A DNA stretch of 64,000 nt from Bacteroidales bacterium (lineage in GTDB: Bacteria > Bacteroidota > Bacteroidia > Bacteroidales > Marinilabiliaceae): contig JAKSLD010000008.1 in assembly GCA_024401395.1 (NCBI GenBank), positions 1 to 64,000 of the forward strand, in the 5' to 3' direction. The notes under the pieces were generated by a model that saw only the letters and a program-made list of their open reading frames with translations, did no database searches and was not told the DNA's origin. Position numbers and translations under genes: made by a program. Position 1 is the first letter of the stretch; every line of letters starts with the position of its first letter. Positions 32,769 through 42,242 of the stretch are shown one piece after another.

Positions 32769-33692
32769 ATGGAGAAACAGACAACCATAAAATCTGCTGC
32801 ATCATTCTCGGGCAAGGGATTGCATACGGGAGTTGTAGTAAATCTCACTATCAATCCAGCGCCTATTGGTCATGGCTACAAGTTCCAGAGAGTAGATCTT
32901 GAGGACAAGCCAGTGTTCAATGCAGATGCGAGGAACGTATCCTTTACACAGAGAGGAACTGTACTCAGTGCAGGAGGAGACAAGGCCAATGTTACTGTCA
33001 GCACTATAGAGCACCTTATGTCCGCTCTCCGTGGACGCCGTGTAGACAATTGCCTCATTACACTTGACGGTCCTGAGGTTCCTATTCTTGACGGCAGTGC
33101 CCTTCCATTTGTTGAGGCAATAGACAAGGTAGGTATAGAAGAGCAAGATGCAGAGCGCGAGTATATGGTAATTACAGAGAAGACCGTATATGAAGAGCCA
33201 GAGAAGAATATACGCATTATTGCGTTACCAGAGGCAGACGGTTTTGCGGCGCAGGTCAATATAGCATTCAATGGTTCACGCTGTCTTGGTAATCAGTTCG
33301 CACTTATAGAGTCGCTTGATGAATATGAGACAGTATATGACTGTCGTACATTTGTATTCCTCCATGAGGTAGCGTTCCTTCTTCAGCAGGGTCTGATTAA
33401 AGGAGGAGACCTTGAGAATGCGATAGTATTCGTAGAGAAAGAGCTCACAGCAGAAGAGAAGGCGCAGGTAGCAGCACTTATGGGCAAGACCCCTACGATA
33501 CATCCTTCGGGCGTATTGAACGACAGAGACCTAAAGTACAATAATGAGGCTGCAAGACATAAGCTTCTAGACCTTATCGGAGACCTAGCGTTAGTAGGCA
33601 AGCCTATCAAAGGCAGAATTATTGCCACACGTTCAGGGCACGGGTCCAATGCGGAATTTGCCCGCATGTTGATAAAGAAATACGGATTTTAA
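32769..33692 (+). CDS. lpxC: UDP-3-O-acyl-N-acetylglucosamine deacetylase, without fused FabZ
   Basis: Zinc amidase for the committed step of lipid A synthesis. 307 aa. Zinc ligands visible: His in STIEHLMSAL near residue 79, and the ARHKLLDLIGD segment near 256-266 with its His and Asp; catalytic His in SGHGSN near 293. In many Bacteroidetes LpxC is fused to the dehydratase FabZ (about 460 aa in all); here the protein stops right after the LpxC domain (IKKYGF) and lpxA starts 10 bp later, so the fusion is absent. Starts 9 bp after lpxD. Confidence 0.97.
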   Translation: MEKQTTIKSAASFSGKGLHTGVVVNLTINPAPIGHGYKFQRVDLEDKPVFNADARNVSFTQRGTVLSAGGDKANVTVSTIEHLMSALRGRRVDNCLITLDGPEVPILDGSALPFVEAIDKVGIEEQDAEREYMVITEKTVYEEPEKNIRIIALPEADGFAAQVNIAFNGSRCLGNQFALIESLDEYETVYDCRTFVFLHEVAFLLQQGLIKGGDLENAIVFVEKELTAEEKAQVAALMGKTPTIHPSGVLNDRDLKYNNEAARHKLLDLIGDLALVGKPIKGRIIATRSGHGSNAEFARMLIKKYGF

Positions 33693-33702
33693 TATATAAA
33701 AG

Positions 33703-34479
33703 ATGATTAGTCCATTAGCATCAATTGATCCAAAAGCAAAGATTGGCGAGAATGTCAGGGTTGACGCATTTGCATGCATAGCAGGCGATGTAGAGATTGG
33801 AGACGGTTGCCATATCATGTCGAACGCCGTAATATGCGACGGAGTACGTATGGGAAAGAACAACCGAGTATTTCCACACGCTACAATCGGTGCCATTCCA
33901 CAGGATCTCAAGTTCGTAGGAGAGTATACACTCTGTGAGATTGGCGACAACAATACATTTAGAGAGTGTGTTACCATTAATCGAGGTACGGCTTCAAAGA
34001 ATACTACAATTATCGGATCCAATAATCTCCTTATGGCGTACGTCCATGTAGGACATGACTGTGTATTAGGTTCGAATATCATAGTATCCAATGCGTGTCA
34101 GTTTGCAGGAGAGGTACAGATTATGGACTGTGCGGTTGTCGGCGGTGGTTCGCTTGTGCATCAGTTCACACGTATCGGTTCGTATGTAATGATTCAGGGC
34201 GGTACACGACTTGGAAAGGATGTGCCACCATTCTCGATGATAGGTCGAGAGCCTGCGGCATTCTGCGGATTGAATCTCGTAGGACTACGTCGCAGAGGCT
34301 TTGAGAGAGAGCAGATAGACGTTATCAATCAGGTATACGAGTATCTGTACAGAAAGAACCTGAATACGACACAGGCCGTTCAAGCTATAGAGTCAGAGAT
34401 GCCTGCAAGCGAGGCAAGAGATATGATTCTTGACTTTGTGAAGAGCAGTGACCGAGGTGTTGTTCCTGGCTTGAAGTAA
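33703..34479 (+). CDS. lpxA: UDP-N-acetylglucosamine acyltransferase
   Basis: First acyl transfer of lipid A synthesis (3-hydroxyacyl from ACP to UDP-GlcNAc). 258 aa, the normal length. Hexapeptide beta-helix from the start (SPLASIDPKAKIGENVRVDA), TINRGT near residue 88, catalytic His in MAYVHVGHDC near 119, and the alpha-helical C-terminal domain starting at NLVGLRRRGF near 193. Operon order D-C-A with 9-10 bp gaps; the pathway continues with lpxK at 51 kb. Confidence 0.97.
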   Translation: MISPLASIDPKAKIGENVRVDAFACIAGDVEIGDGCHIMSNAVICDGVRMGKNNRVFPHATIGAIPQDLKFVGEYTLCEIGDNNTFRECVTINRGTASKNTTIIGSNNLLMAYVHVGHDCVLGSNIIVSNACQFAGEVQIMDCAVVGGGSLVHQFTRIGSYVMIQGGTRLGKDVPPFSMIGREPAAFCGLNLVGLRRRGFEREQIDVINQVYEYLYRKNLNTTQAVQAIESEMPASEARDMILDFVKSSDRGVVPGLK

Positions 34480-34499
34480 GATTACTACAGAATAATAGA

Positions 34500-34541
34500 G
34501 ACTCCGTTGCAGGTGTAGAGCTTGCGACGGAGTATTTTTAT
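34500..34541 (+). terminator. Terminator of the lpxDCA operon
   Basis: Arms ACTCCGTTGCA and TGCGACGGAGT around GGTGTAGAGCT, followed by ATTTTTATT. Confidence 0.85.
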
Positions 34542-34584
34542 TGTGAGTATAGAGAGGGTACTTTCTGAGTATAGGGAGAGTAGC

Positions 34585-34608
34585 GGTTGCTCGCAGTTTT
34601 TTTATTTT
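34585..34608 (-). repeat. Polar intergenic repeat, copy 7 (reverse)
   Basis: GGTTGCTCGCAG followed by TTTTTTTATTTTG, between the lpx terminator and the next promoter. Confidence 0.75.
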
Positions 34609-34718
34609 GGGAGGTATGTTAAAGAGAGGATAAGGTTTTGTCTAGGTGTGGAGAAGACGGAGATGAAAAGCTGACGTTCAAATGGATAAAAAGTATAGGA
34701 TAGCTATTTAATAAAGAT

Positions 34719-34726
34719 TATCTTTG
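34719..34726 (+). promoter_or_regulatory. -7 box for the CDP-activation operon
   Basis: TATCTTTG, 37 nt before ATG 34763; no other clear promoter is seen down to ispG. Confidence 0.6.
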
Positions 34727-34762
34727 CAAGGTCATTTGGCTATATGTCATAAAACGTGTAGG

Positions 34763-35848
34763 ATGATTACGAACAAATTAAATTTTACAGTTGGTCCCGT
34801 GCAATCCAGCGATGCGGTGCGAGAGTTGGGTTCTGAACAGGTCCCATATTTCCGTACGCCAGAGTTCTCCGAGTTGATGTTTGAGAACGAGAGGCTGATG
34901 AAGGCTTTTACGAAAGCAGATGAGAATGCGAGAGTCTGTTTCATGACAGGTTCGGGTACGGCATCTATGGAAGCTGCTGTAGCGAATTGTTTTACACAAG
35001 AAGACAAAGTGCTGGTCATAAACGGAGGAAGTTTCGGTCATCGATTTGAGGAGCTGGTAGAGATATATGACATACCACATACCACCATACATCTTGAGAT
35101 GGGCAAGGCCTTGACGAGAGAACAGCTATATGCGTATGACGGTCAAGGATACACAGGACTGTTAGTGAACGTACACGAGACATCGACAGGCGTTCATTAT
35201 GACATAGAGATGATATCAGACTTCTGCAAGAAGAACGGGATATTCCTTATAGTGGATGCAATCAGTTCCTTTTTATGTGACGAGTTTGACATGAAGGCAT
35301 TGGGGGCATCAGTTATGATAACCGGTTCGCAGAAAGCCCTAGCCTGTCCTCCAGGCATTTCGATAATAGTTTTAGCACCGAATGCGGTAGAGAGAGTATA
35401 TGCGAACAAGCCAAAGTGCATGTACCTTGACTTGAAGTTGGCGTTGAAAAACGGCGAGAGAGGGCAGACCCCATTTACACCAGCCGTTGCGACACTTCGC
35501 CAGATAAATGTCAGGCTAAAAGAGATAGAGGCAGCCGGAGGAGTAGAGGCAGAGATAAAGCGCATAGCCGATTTGGCAGAAGATTTCCGAAAGCAGATAA
35601 TAGAGTTGCCATTTGAGATAATATCAGACTCGATGTCCAACTGTGTTACACCGCTTCATCCAAAGAACGTTTCGGCATACGATATATTCACCATACTAAA
35701 AGACGAGTACGACATCTGGATTTGTCCGAATGGTGGAGACATGGCAGACAAAGTATTCAGAGTAGGCCATATAGGGTATCTCACTAAAGAAGACAACAAG
35801 CGCCTTATAGATGCGCTAAAAGATATGCAAAGACGTAATCTATTGTAA
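34763..35848 (+). CDS. Class V (AGXT/PhnW-fold) aminotransferase
   Basis: 361 aa from ATG 34763 ([17 protein letters not shown]). PLP enzyme: [16 protein letters not shown] near residues 57-72 anchors the PLP phosphate, [12 protein letters not shown] near 135, [14 protein letters not shown] near 159 carries the Asp, and the Schiff-base Lys lies in [14 protein letters not shown] near 185. The family includes alanine-glyoxylate and 2-aminoethylphosphonate transaminases; the substrate here cannot be read from sequence. Its stop is directly followed by the cytidylyltransferase fusion ATG, so it likely supplies an amino-group step to that pathway. Confidence 0.88.
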   Translation: MITNKLNFTVGPVQSSDAVRELGSEQVPYFRTPEFSELMFENERLMKAFTKADENARVCFMTGSGTASMEAAVANCFTQEDKVLVINGGSFGHRFEELVEIYDIPHTTIHLEMGKALTREQLYAYDGQGYTGLLVNVHETSTGVHYDIEMISDFCKKNGIFLIVDAISSFLCDEFDMKALGASVMITGSQKALACPPGISIIVLAPNAVERVYANKPKCMYLDLKLALKNGERGQTPFTPAVATLRQINVRLKEIEAAGGVEAEIKRIADLAEDFRKQIIELPFEIISDSMSNCVTPLHPKNVSAYDIFTILKDEYDIWICPNGGDMADKVFRVGHIGYLTKEDNKRLIDALKDMQRRNLL

Positions 35849-37192
35849 ATGAAGAAAGTAATCACATACGGCACATACGACCTCCTACATCAGGGGCACC
35901 TAAACCTATTGCGAAGAGCGAAGGCGCTAGGAGACTATCTGATAGTTGGTGTGACGACAGACAATTTTGATATTGAGAGAGGAAAGCTCAATGTCAGGAA
36001 CAACGTCATGGAGCGTATCAAGGCAGTAGTGGATACCGGACTAGCAGACCAGATTATCATAGAAGAGTACGTCGGGCAGAAGATAGACGACATACAGAAA
36101 TACGGAGTTGACATATTTGCGATAGGTTCAGATTGGGAAGGGAAATTTGACTATCTGAAAGAATACTGTGAAGTAGTATACCTGCCGAGAACAGAAGGAG
36201 TTTCGAGTACGCAGCTACGCGAAGAGAGTATGCCTACTATAAAACTAGGTATAATCGGCACTGGAAGCATTGCAGAACGCATGGTATTAGAGTCGAAGTA
36301 CGTTTCCGGAGTAGAATTGACCGCAGTCCTTAATCCCAATATATCAGAAGCAAAGATATTTGCTGAGAAATATGGGATAGAAAACGTATATGACAACATA
36401 GAAGAATTCTCTAAGGCAGTATCTGCGGCGTACGTTGCTTCGCCACATTTGACGCACTATTGCTATACGAAATATCTACTACAGCAAGGGAAGCACGTGC
36501 TCAACGAGTTGCCATTCACCCTAGCTGAGAATGAGGCCAAAGAGCTATTTGATTTAGCCTACGCCCAAAAGCTGATACTGATGGACGCGATAAAGACCGC
36601 TTACAGTCCGGCGTTCCGTCACTTGATTACGCTAGTAAAATCCGGATTGATAGGAGACGTAGTAGACGTAGAGGCAGCGCAGTCGACGTTAGAGCCTACG
36701 CCGCGAAAGCTAGACGCTTCGATGGCAGGTGGAGGCATGACAGAAGATGCAGACTTCTCGCTGCTACCAATAATGATGCTATTAGGAGACAACTACAACA
36801 GTATCAGTTTCGTTTCGAAGATGAAGAACGGTGTAGACATATATACCCGTTGTATGATGACCTATCACAATGCTACGGCATCATTTAAGATAGGACTAGG
36901 AATAAAGACAGAGGGCGATTTGGTAATATCGGGAACAAAAGGGTATCTTTATGTTCCAGCTCCTTGGTGGAAGCCGTCGTATTTTGAAGTACGATTTGAA
37001 GATGCGACTAAGAACAAGAAATACTTCTACTCGTATGAAGGAGAAGGGCTACGTTATGAGCTACAAGAATTTGTCAGCAATATTTTCTATGGCCGTAGTC
37101 AGAACCGTCATTTGCCACATCAACTGACAGTCAGCATGGCTAAAGTCCAAGAGATATACAAGAGCGGAGAACACAGAATAATCATAGAATAG
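35849..37192 (+). CDS. Cytidylyltransferase-dehydrogenase fusion (GCT-type + Gfo/Idh/MocA)
   Basis: 447 aa with two enzymes. Residues 1-128: glycerol-3-phosphate cytidylyltransferase-type domain (ITYGTYDLLHQGHLNLL with HxGH at 14-17, and the RTEGVSSTQLR end with the ISSTxLR signature). Residues 130-447: Gfo/Idh/MocA oxidoreductase (LGIIGTGSIAERM dinucleotide fold at 133-145, HVLNELPFTL near 213 in place of the usual EKP, then a large beta-sheet domain). Plausible reaction: reduce a phosphorylated keto/aldehyde compound and activate the product with CTP. This parallels bifunctional CDP-ribitol synthases but with other families; the substrate is inference. Confidence 0.88.
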   Translation: MKKVITYGTYDLLHQGHLNLLRRAKALGDYLIVGVTTDNFDIERGKLNVRNNVMERIKAVVDTGLADQIIIEEYVGQKIDDIQKYGVDIFAIGSDWEGKFDYLKEYCEVVYLPRTEGVSSTQLREESMPTIKLGIIGTGSIAERMVLESKYVSGVELTAVLNPNISEAKIFAEKYGIENVYDNIEEFSKAVSAAYVASPHLTHYCYTKYLLQQGKHVLNELPFTLAENEAKELFDLAYAQKLILMDAIKTAYSPAFRHLITLVKSGLIGDVVDVEAAQSTLEPTPRKLDASMAGGGMTEDADFSLLPIMMLLGDNYNSISFVSKMKNGVDIYTRCMMTYHNATASFKIGLGIKTEGDLVISGTKGYLYVPAPWWKPSYFEVRFEDATKNKKYFYSYEGEGLRYELQEFVSNIFYGRSQNRHLPHQLTVSMAKVQEIYKSGEHRIIIE

Positions 37193-37193
37193 A

Positions 37194-38258
37194 ATGAAGC
37201 ATTACCTTCTTTTTGCCTCACATAGTTATTCATACGCTATCATGCGTCCACTTCAAGCGGCGATACGTCAGCGAGGAGATGTGGCGGCGTGGTATCTTGA
37301 AGACAGCTGTCCCGATTGGCTTACGGGCGATGAGATCAGGCTAAAGACCTTTGAAGAAGTCTTTGAGTTTGATCCTATTGCGTGTATAGTACCGGGCAAT
37401 GTAGTGTATGATTTCTTCCCAGGCATCAAGGTAGAAGTGTTCCATGGCTATCCAGTTCAAAAGCGAGGCGAGAAAGTAGATGAGAACTTCCGTATGCGCG
37501 GTTGGTTTGACATGTATTGCAGCCCAGGTCCGAGCAGTACAGAAGTGCTATCGGTTCTAGAGAAGAAGCACGGGTACTTCAAATATTACGAGACAGGCTG
37601 GATGACCTCAGATGCGTTCTTCGGGCCAGACTCCGCAGAACACAGAAATGTGCATACGCCGCCATGCGTATTATATGCTCCAACATTTACAAAAGATGTG
37701 ACATCGGTGTATGTGATGGACAAAGTGATTGACGAGCTATGCAGCAAATATGACTGGAATTGGATATTATCCTTCCATCCATTGATAAAAGACGAAGAGA
37801 CCATAGCAAAATACAAAGCATTAGAAAAGAAATATCCAGGGAGAGTAGAATATCTTGAGGTAAACAAAGGCATAGACAGATTTTTGAGAAGTGATGTTAT
37901 GCTGGCAGACAGCAGTGGAGTGATCTGCGAGTTCCTGATGTTTGGCAAGCCAGTTGTCACCTATCGCAACACCTGTCCAGGAACGCACCTTATAGACTGC
38001 AAAGAGTTGAGTGAGATACCAGCTGCGCTAGAAAAGGCATTGGCGCGTCCCGCAGATGTGATGTCGCATATAGACGAGTATACACACTGGCACGAAAGTT
38101 TCTTTGATGGGAAGAATTCGTTCCGTGTATTAGATGCTATAGATGATTTTATTACAAATTACAAAGGTAAATTGAAGAAAAAACCTTTGAATCTAGTACG
38201 CCGTATCAAACTACGAATGAGATTAGGGTACTGGAAGAATTTCTTCGGTACACGTTAA
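37194..38258 (+). CDS. CDP-glycerol glycerophosphotransferase-family protein
   Basis: 354 aa, TagB/TagF-like GT-B transferase that moves a polyol phosphate from a CDP donor. Landmarks: VEVFHGYPVQKRGE near residue 82, CVLYAPTFTKDV near 162, ILSFHPLIKDEE near 193, and ADSSGVICEFLMFGKPVV near 239, the donor-binding segment of the family. No signal peptide or membrane span, so it acts on the cytoplasmic face. It starts 1 bp after the fusion gene. Acceptor is unknown; Gram-negative members decorate capsule or LPS. Confidence 0.88.
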   Translation: MKHYLLFASHSYSYAIMRPLQAAIRQRGDVAAWYLEDSCPDWLTGDEIRLKTFEEVFEFDPIACIVPGNVVYDFFPGIKVEVFHGYPVQKRGEKVDENFRMRGWFDMYCSPGPSSTEVLSVLEKKHGYFKYYETGWMTSDAFFGPDSAEHRNVHTPPCVLYAPTFTKDVTSVYVMDKVIDELCSKYDWNWILSFHPLIKDEETIAKYKALEKKYPGRVEYLEVNKGIDRFLRSDVMLADSSGVICEFLMFGKPVVTYRNTCPGTHLIDCKELSEIPAALEKALARPADVMSHIDEYTHWHESFFDGKNSFRVLDAIDDFITNYKGKLKKKPLNLVRRIKLRMRLGYWKNFFGTR

Positions 38259-38269
38259 CAACGCAATAG

Positions 38270-39097
38270 ATGGTATCAGACGAATTGAAAGAGATGCAAG
38301 GCTGCATCTTAGGGATATTAAAAGAGATAGACAAAGCCTGCAGAGAGCACGGGGTCAGATATTTCCTCAGTGACGGTACGATGTTAGGGGCGGTGCGCCA
38401 TAAAGGATTTATTCCGTGGGATGACGATGCCGATATCAGTATGCCTCGACCAGACTATGACAAGCTTATTGCAAATGTGCGCAATTGGCTGCCAGAGCAC
38501 TTTGATGTAGTTACAGGCCTTATTGATCCCAAGTACCCCTACCCATTTGCGCGTATTTATGACAAGCGTACCACATACCTTCCCAGGAGAGGGTTTAATT
38601 TCTACAGCGGAGTGCCAGTAGACATTTTCCCATTAGACGGTATGATCGAAGATTGTCCGGAGAGAGACAAGCATATACGCAAGTACAAGAAACTGATTAA
38701 GAAACTATATATAGCTACAGTAGATCCTAAAGCGAAATCAGGATTCAGTCGCCTGTATTACACCATAATGCAGTCATTTACAGATGCGGCGAAGATACAC
38801 AAAGAGCTAGATGCGTTACAGAGGAAGTATGACTATGATTCGTCGCCACTGATATGTAATCACTGGTGTTCGCATAGAAAAGTAGTAGCTAAATATATAT
38901 ATCCTAAGAAATTCTTCTCGGCACCAGTAGATGTGCAATTTGAAGATGCGGTACTTATGGGTATGCCAGAGCCAGACGAGTATCTGACAATCTGGTATGG
39001 AGACTATATGACACCTCCGCCACCAAAAGACAGGCCATTGCCAAATTACAGGATAATGGACGTACATAAGTCGTTCTTAGACAGGAATAACAAATAA
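38270..39097 (+). CDS. LicD-family phosphotransferase
   Basis: 275 aa. The LicD signature is clear: FLSDGTMLGAVRHKGFIPWD followed by DDADISMPRPDYDKL near residues 33-67, with the DxD-type acidic cluster. LicD proteins transfer phosphocholine or another phospho-group from a CDP carrier to surface glycans. Residues ~235-265 (TIWYGDYMTPPPPKDR) match the usual C-terminal WYGDY motif. With the neighbouring CDP-forming enzymes it probably attaches the activated group. No choline kinase gene (licA) is seen here. Confidence 0.92.
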   Translation: MVSDELKEMQGCILGILKEIDKACREHGVRYFLSDGTMLGAVRHKGFIPWDDDADISMPRPDYDKLIANVRNWLPEHFDVVTGLIDPKYPYPFARIYDKRTTYLPRRGFNFYSGVPVDIFPLDGMIEDCPERDKHIRKYKKLIKKLYIATVDPKAKSGFSRLYYTIMQSFTDAAKIHKELDALQRKYDYDSSPLICNHWCSHRKVVAKYIYPKKFFSAPVDVQFEDAVLMGMPEPDEYLTIWYGDYMTPPPPKDRPLPNYRIMDVHKSFLDRNNK

Positions 39098-39112
39098 AGC
39101 GCGAGAAAGCGA

Positions 39113-39526
39113 ATGAAGAAAGTATTGACAGTAGGAGTATATGACCTTCTACACGTAGGACATATTGAGCTATTCAGGCACGCCAAAGAACTTGGAGACT
39201 ATCTGATAGTAGCAGTACAAGATTCGGACGAAGTATTGAAATACAAGCCAGAAGCCAACCTAGTATATTCTACAGAAGAGCGTTGCTATATGGTTAAGGC
39301 GATACGCTATGTAGATGAGGTGGTTGTATACAAAGGAGTGGATGATATAGTCAAAGAAGTAGACTTCGATGTATTTGCGAAAGGTCCAGACCAGTCGCAC
39401 GCCGGATTCCAGAGAGCAGTAGAATATTGCAAAGAGAACGGGAAAGAAGTTGTGGTATTACCAAGAACGCAAGGGATATCGACATCCAAGCTGAAGAGCC
39501 TGATATCAGATCTTGGGGCAAGATAA
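39113..39526 (+). CDS. Nucleotidyltransferase (glycerol-3-phosphate cytidylyltransferase-like)
   Basis: 137 aa, the size of TagD/GCT. MKKVLTVGVYDLLHVGHIEL with HVGH at 15-18, then a distal LPRTQGISTSKLKSL with the IST-x-L-K signature. It forms a CDP-activated alcohol phosphate or a related product. It resembles the N-terminal domain of the fusion at 35849 (YDLLHxGH, LPRTxGxSxxxL), so this operon carries two related but different cytidylyltransferases, which suggests two activated groups or a paired function. Confidence 0.9.
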   Translation: MKKVLTVGVYDLLHVGHIELFRHAKELGDYLIVAVQDSDEVLKYKPEANLVYSTEERCYMVKAIRYVDEVVVYKGVDDIVKEVDFDVFAKGPDQSHAGFQRAVEYCKENGKEVVVLPRTQGISTSKLKSLISDLGAR

Positions 39527-39577
39527 GGAGGTTCAGTATAGCCAAGAAAAAGAATATAAAAGTACAAGTAAGCATAT

Positions 39578-41359
39578 ATGAAACCATCAGACTTTTGTGA
39601 TAATCTATTTAAGTATCAGCGAGTAAATACACGTAAGGTACTTGTTGGAGAACTTGCATTGGGCGGGTTAGAGCCTATTCGTGTACAGTCTATGACCACC
39701 ACGAATACGAATGACACAGCTGCGTCAGTTGAGCAGTCTATTCGCATCATAGAGGCTGGAGGACAGATAGTCAGACTTACTACACAAGGCAGGCCAGAAG
39801 CCCAGAATATGAAAGAGATATCAGAAGGGCTGAGGTCGAGAGGCTATATTACGCCATTAGTTGCAGACGTCCACTACAATCCAGCTGCGGCAGAGATAGC
39901 GGCTCAATATGCAGAAAAGGTGCGTATCAATCCAGGCAACTATACAGGTGGAGCCAAGAGATTTGACGAAACGGCAGACAATATGTCGCAAGAAGAGTGG
40001 ATGTCCCTTATCAAAGAGAAACTCACTCCGCTAGTCAAGGTATGCAAAGAGCACGAGACCACGCTGCGCATAGGAGTCAACCACGGCTCACTCTCGGACA
40101 GAATTATGGCCAAGTACGGAGACACACCAGAAGGTATGGTGGCCTCCTGTATGGAATATCTAGAAGCGTTAGAGAGTCTAGATTTTTATGATATAGTAAT
40201 AAGCATCAAGGCCAGCAACACCAGAATAATGGTACATACCGTTCGACAGTTGATGGCGGCGATGAAAGCGAAAGGGACAGTCTATCCCCTTCATCTAGGT
40301 GTGACAGAGGCAGGCAGTGATGCAGAAGGCCGTATAAAATCTGCTGCAGGTATAGGAGCGCTGATGATAGATGGATTAGGCGATACAATCAGAGTATCAC
40401 TTACAGAAGCACCAGAAGCAGAGATACCAGTAGCCCAGGCATTAGTAGACTATATCTCATCCAAGAGAGAAGCTCCAGAAGTAGAGAATGTCGATACATC
40501 ATCGTATTCCCCATATACATACGAAAAGAGAGAGAGCAATCAAGTGCTCAATATAGGCGGTCAAGCCTTACCCGTAGTAATTACAAATACGCCAGGCGAG
40601 GCAGACTACTATTTTGATGGAACAGGGTATGTAGACAAGCAAGGCAACCATTATCCTATGCTATTAGTCTCCCATATTGACGAATGTCAGGAGACCTGTT
40701 TTGTTGTAGCGTCTCTATCAGATCTGACGCAAGAGACACTAGGCAAGCTAGCCAAGAGAGACAATGTAGTGGTTGTTGCCAGTGCGAACAGTGAAAATCA
40801 GACAGTAGAATACAGAGCTGTAATACTAAAGTTGAACAACGCGGGAGTCAAGGCTCCAGTTGTGCTATGGTATACAAGTCAAGAGGCAGAGCTTTCAGAC
40901 TACCAGCTGAAAGCATCAGCCGATTTAGGATTGCTATTCATAGATGGGTTGGCAGACGGTATTATGGTATCAAACGAGAATCTGAAAGCGAAAGATGTTG
41001 AAGATACCGCATTTGTGCTGTTACAAGCGGCACAGGCAAGATTCTCTAAGGCAGAATTCATCTCCTGTCCAGGCTGCGGTCGTACTTTATATGACCTTCA
41101 GAGCACAGTACAGCGCATCAAGGCACGTATGGGGCACCTCAAAGGGCTGAAGATAGGCGTTATGGGCTGTATAGTTAACGGTATAGGAGAGATGGCAGAT
41201 GCCCACTATGGGTATGTTGGAGCCGGATATGACAAGATATCATTATATAGAGGCAAGCAGTTAGTGAAAAAAGAGCTTAATCAAGAAGAGGCGTTAGAGC
41301 AATTAATCGATATTATTAAGCAAGATGGGCTTTGGATAGAGGCGAAAAACCAGGCCTAG
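39578..41359 (+). CDS. ispG: 4-hydroxy-3-methylbut-2-enyl-diphosphate synthase, long form
   Basis: Iron-sulfur enzyme of the MEP isoprenoid pathway. 593 aa, much longer than the ~370-aa E. coli type: a TIM-barrel domain (VQSMTTTNTNDTAAS near residue 38, PLVADVHYNP, KVRINPGN, GVNHGSLS, LHLGVTEAG), an extra middle domain (about 290-480) as in plants, Chlamydiae and Bacteroidetes, and the 4Fe-4S domain with ISCPGCGRTLYDL and VMGCIVNGIGE. It lies 51 bp after the cytidylyltransferase and may be on the same transcript. Confidence 0.97.
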   Translation: MKPSDFCDNLFKYQRVNTRKVLVGELALGGLEPIRVQSMTTTNTNDTAASVEQSIRIIEAGGQIVRLTTQGRPEAQNMKEISEGLRSRGYITPLVADVHYNPAAAEIAAQYAEKVRINPGNYTGGAKRFDETADNMSQEEWMSLIKEKLTPLVKVCKEHETTLRIGVNHGSLSDRIMAKYGDTPEGMVASCMEYLEALESLDFYDIVISIKASNTRIMVHTVRQLMAAMKAKGTVYPLHLGVTEAGSDAEGRIKSAAGIGALMIDGLGDTIRVSLTEAPEAEIPVAQALVDYISSKREAPEVENVDTSSYSPYTYEKRESNQVLNIGGQALPVVITNTPGEADYYFDGTGYVDKQGNHYPMLLVSHIDECQETCFVVASLSDLTQETLGKLAKRDNVVVVASANSENQTVEYRAVILKLNNAGVKAPVVLWYTSQEAELSDYQLKASADLGLLFIDGLADGIMVSNENLKAKDVEDTAFVLLQAAQARFSKAEFISCPGCGRTLYDLQSTVQRIKARMGHLKGLKIGVMGCIVNGIGEMADAHYGYVGAGYDKISLYRGKQLVKKELNQEEALEQLIDIIKQDGLWIEAKNQA

Positions 41360-41433
41360 AAATAAAAAACTGTAAATTTCTCTTTGATAGCAAGAAAAAA
41401 AATGCTAAACTTGCCTTCCAAATTTGAGTTGTT

Positions 41434-42222
41434 ATGAAGACACTTCTGGGACTATTGATGTTAGTGGCACTATCATTTGCTGCAGTAGCACCAGTATCGG
41501 CTGAGGAATTAGTACTTAAGGGTACATACCAAGGTGAGAACATATATGTACGAAACCCGTTTGCTCCATCGGGTGTGGGTTTTTGTGCTTATGAGGTAAC
41601 GGTAAATGGTCAGATTACCACGGATGAGATTAATTCAAGTGCGTTTGAGATAGACCTGTCAGTATATGGGTTCAATGTGGGTGATGAGGTAGCTGTAGTT
41701 ATCAAATATAAAGACGATTGTCTACCAATGATTCTCAACAATTATGCTTTGCAGGTCAAGAAGCCAGCTGCATTTGAGGGAGTATCGGTTAAGAATGGCG
41801 TATTGACATTCAAGACAACAGGCGAGACAGGTTCGATATCGTTCTACATTGAGCAGTTCCGTTGGAACAAGTGGGTAAGAGTCGGTGAGGTAAAAGGCAA
41901 GGGAAAGAACCAGCCTAACTCATACGATGTAAAGGTACGTACCCATAGTGGTCCAAATAAGTTCCGCGTACGTCAGACAGACGGCAAGAAGATTTCTGTT
42001 TACTCAAAGGAGGCATTGGAGATTGTTACAGCACCAGCGGTTACATTCAAGGCTTCAGATACACAGATTACATTCTCGGCAGAGACGATGTATGAGATAT
42101 ATGACCAGTTTGGTGGTATCGTATTCAAGGGCTTCGGTTCGACAATTAATATTTCAACTCTTCAGAAGGGTAAGTATTATTTGAATTACGACAATTCTCA
42201 ATCAGAGTTTGTAAAGAAATAA
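41434..42222 (+). CDS. Secreted protein with T9SS-like C-terminal domain
   Basis: 262 aa, family not recognised. Signal peptide MKTLLGLLMLVALSFAAVAPVSA. Mature part is all-beta: residues 25-110 form one sandwich-like domain (CAYEVTVNGQITTDEINSSA is characteristic), ~110-190 a fibronectin-like segment (GSISFYIEQFRWNKWVRVG). The last ~65 residues (MYEIYDQFGGIVFKGFGS ... LQKGKYYLNYDNSQSEFVKK) have the sequence logic of a T9SS sorting domain, although the PNP strand is missing. Probably outer-membrane or surface associated. A terminator follows the gene. Confidence 0.7.
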   Translation: MKTLLGLLMLVALSFAAVAPVSAEELVLKGTYQGENIYVRNPFAPSGVGFCAYEVTVNGQITTDEINSSAFEIDLSVYGFNVGDEVAVVIKYKDDCLPMILNNYALQVKKPAAFEGVSVKNGVLTFKTTGETGSISFYIEQFRWNKWVRVGEVKGKGKNQPNSYDVKVRTHSGPNKFRVRQTDGKKISVYSKEALEIVTAPAVTFKASDTQITFSAETMYEIYDQFGGIVFKGFGSTINISTLQKGKYYLNYDNSQSEFVKK

Positions 42223-42242
42223 CAATAGAATTATTGATAATT

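Noticed and set aside
34763-35848. 2-aminoethylphosphonate transaminase and a phosphonate pathway
   Set aside because: The fold fits, but no PEP mutase or phosphonopyruvate decarboxylase gene is nearby, so a phosphonate assignment is unsupported.
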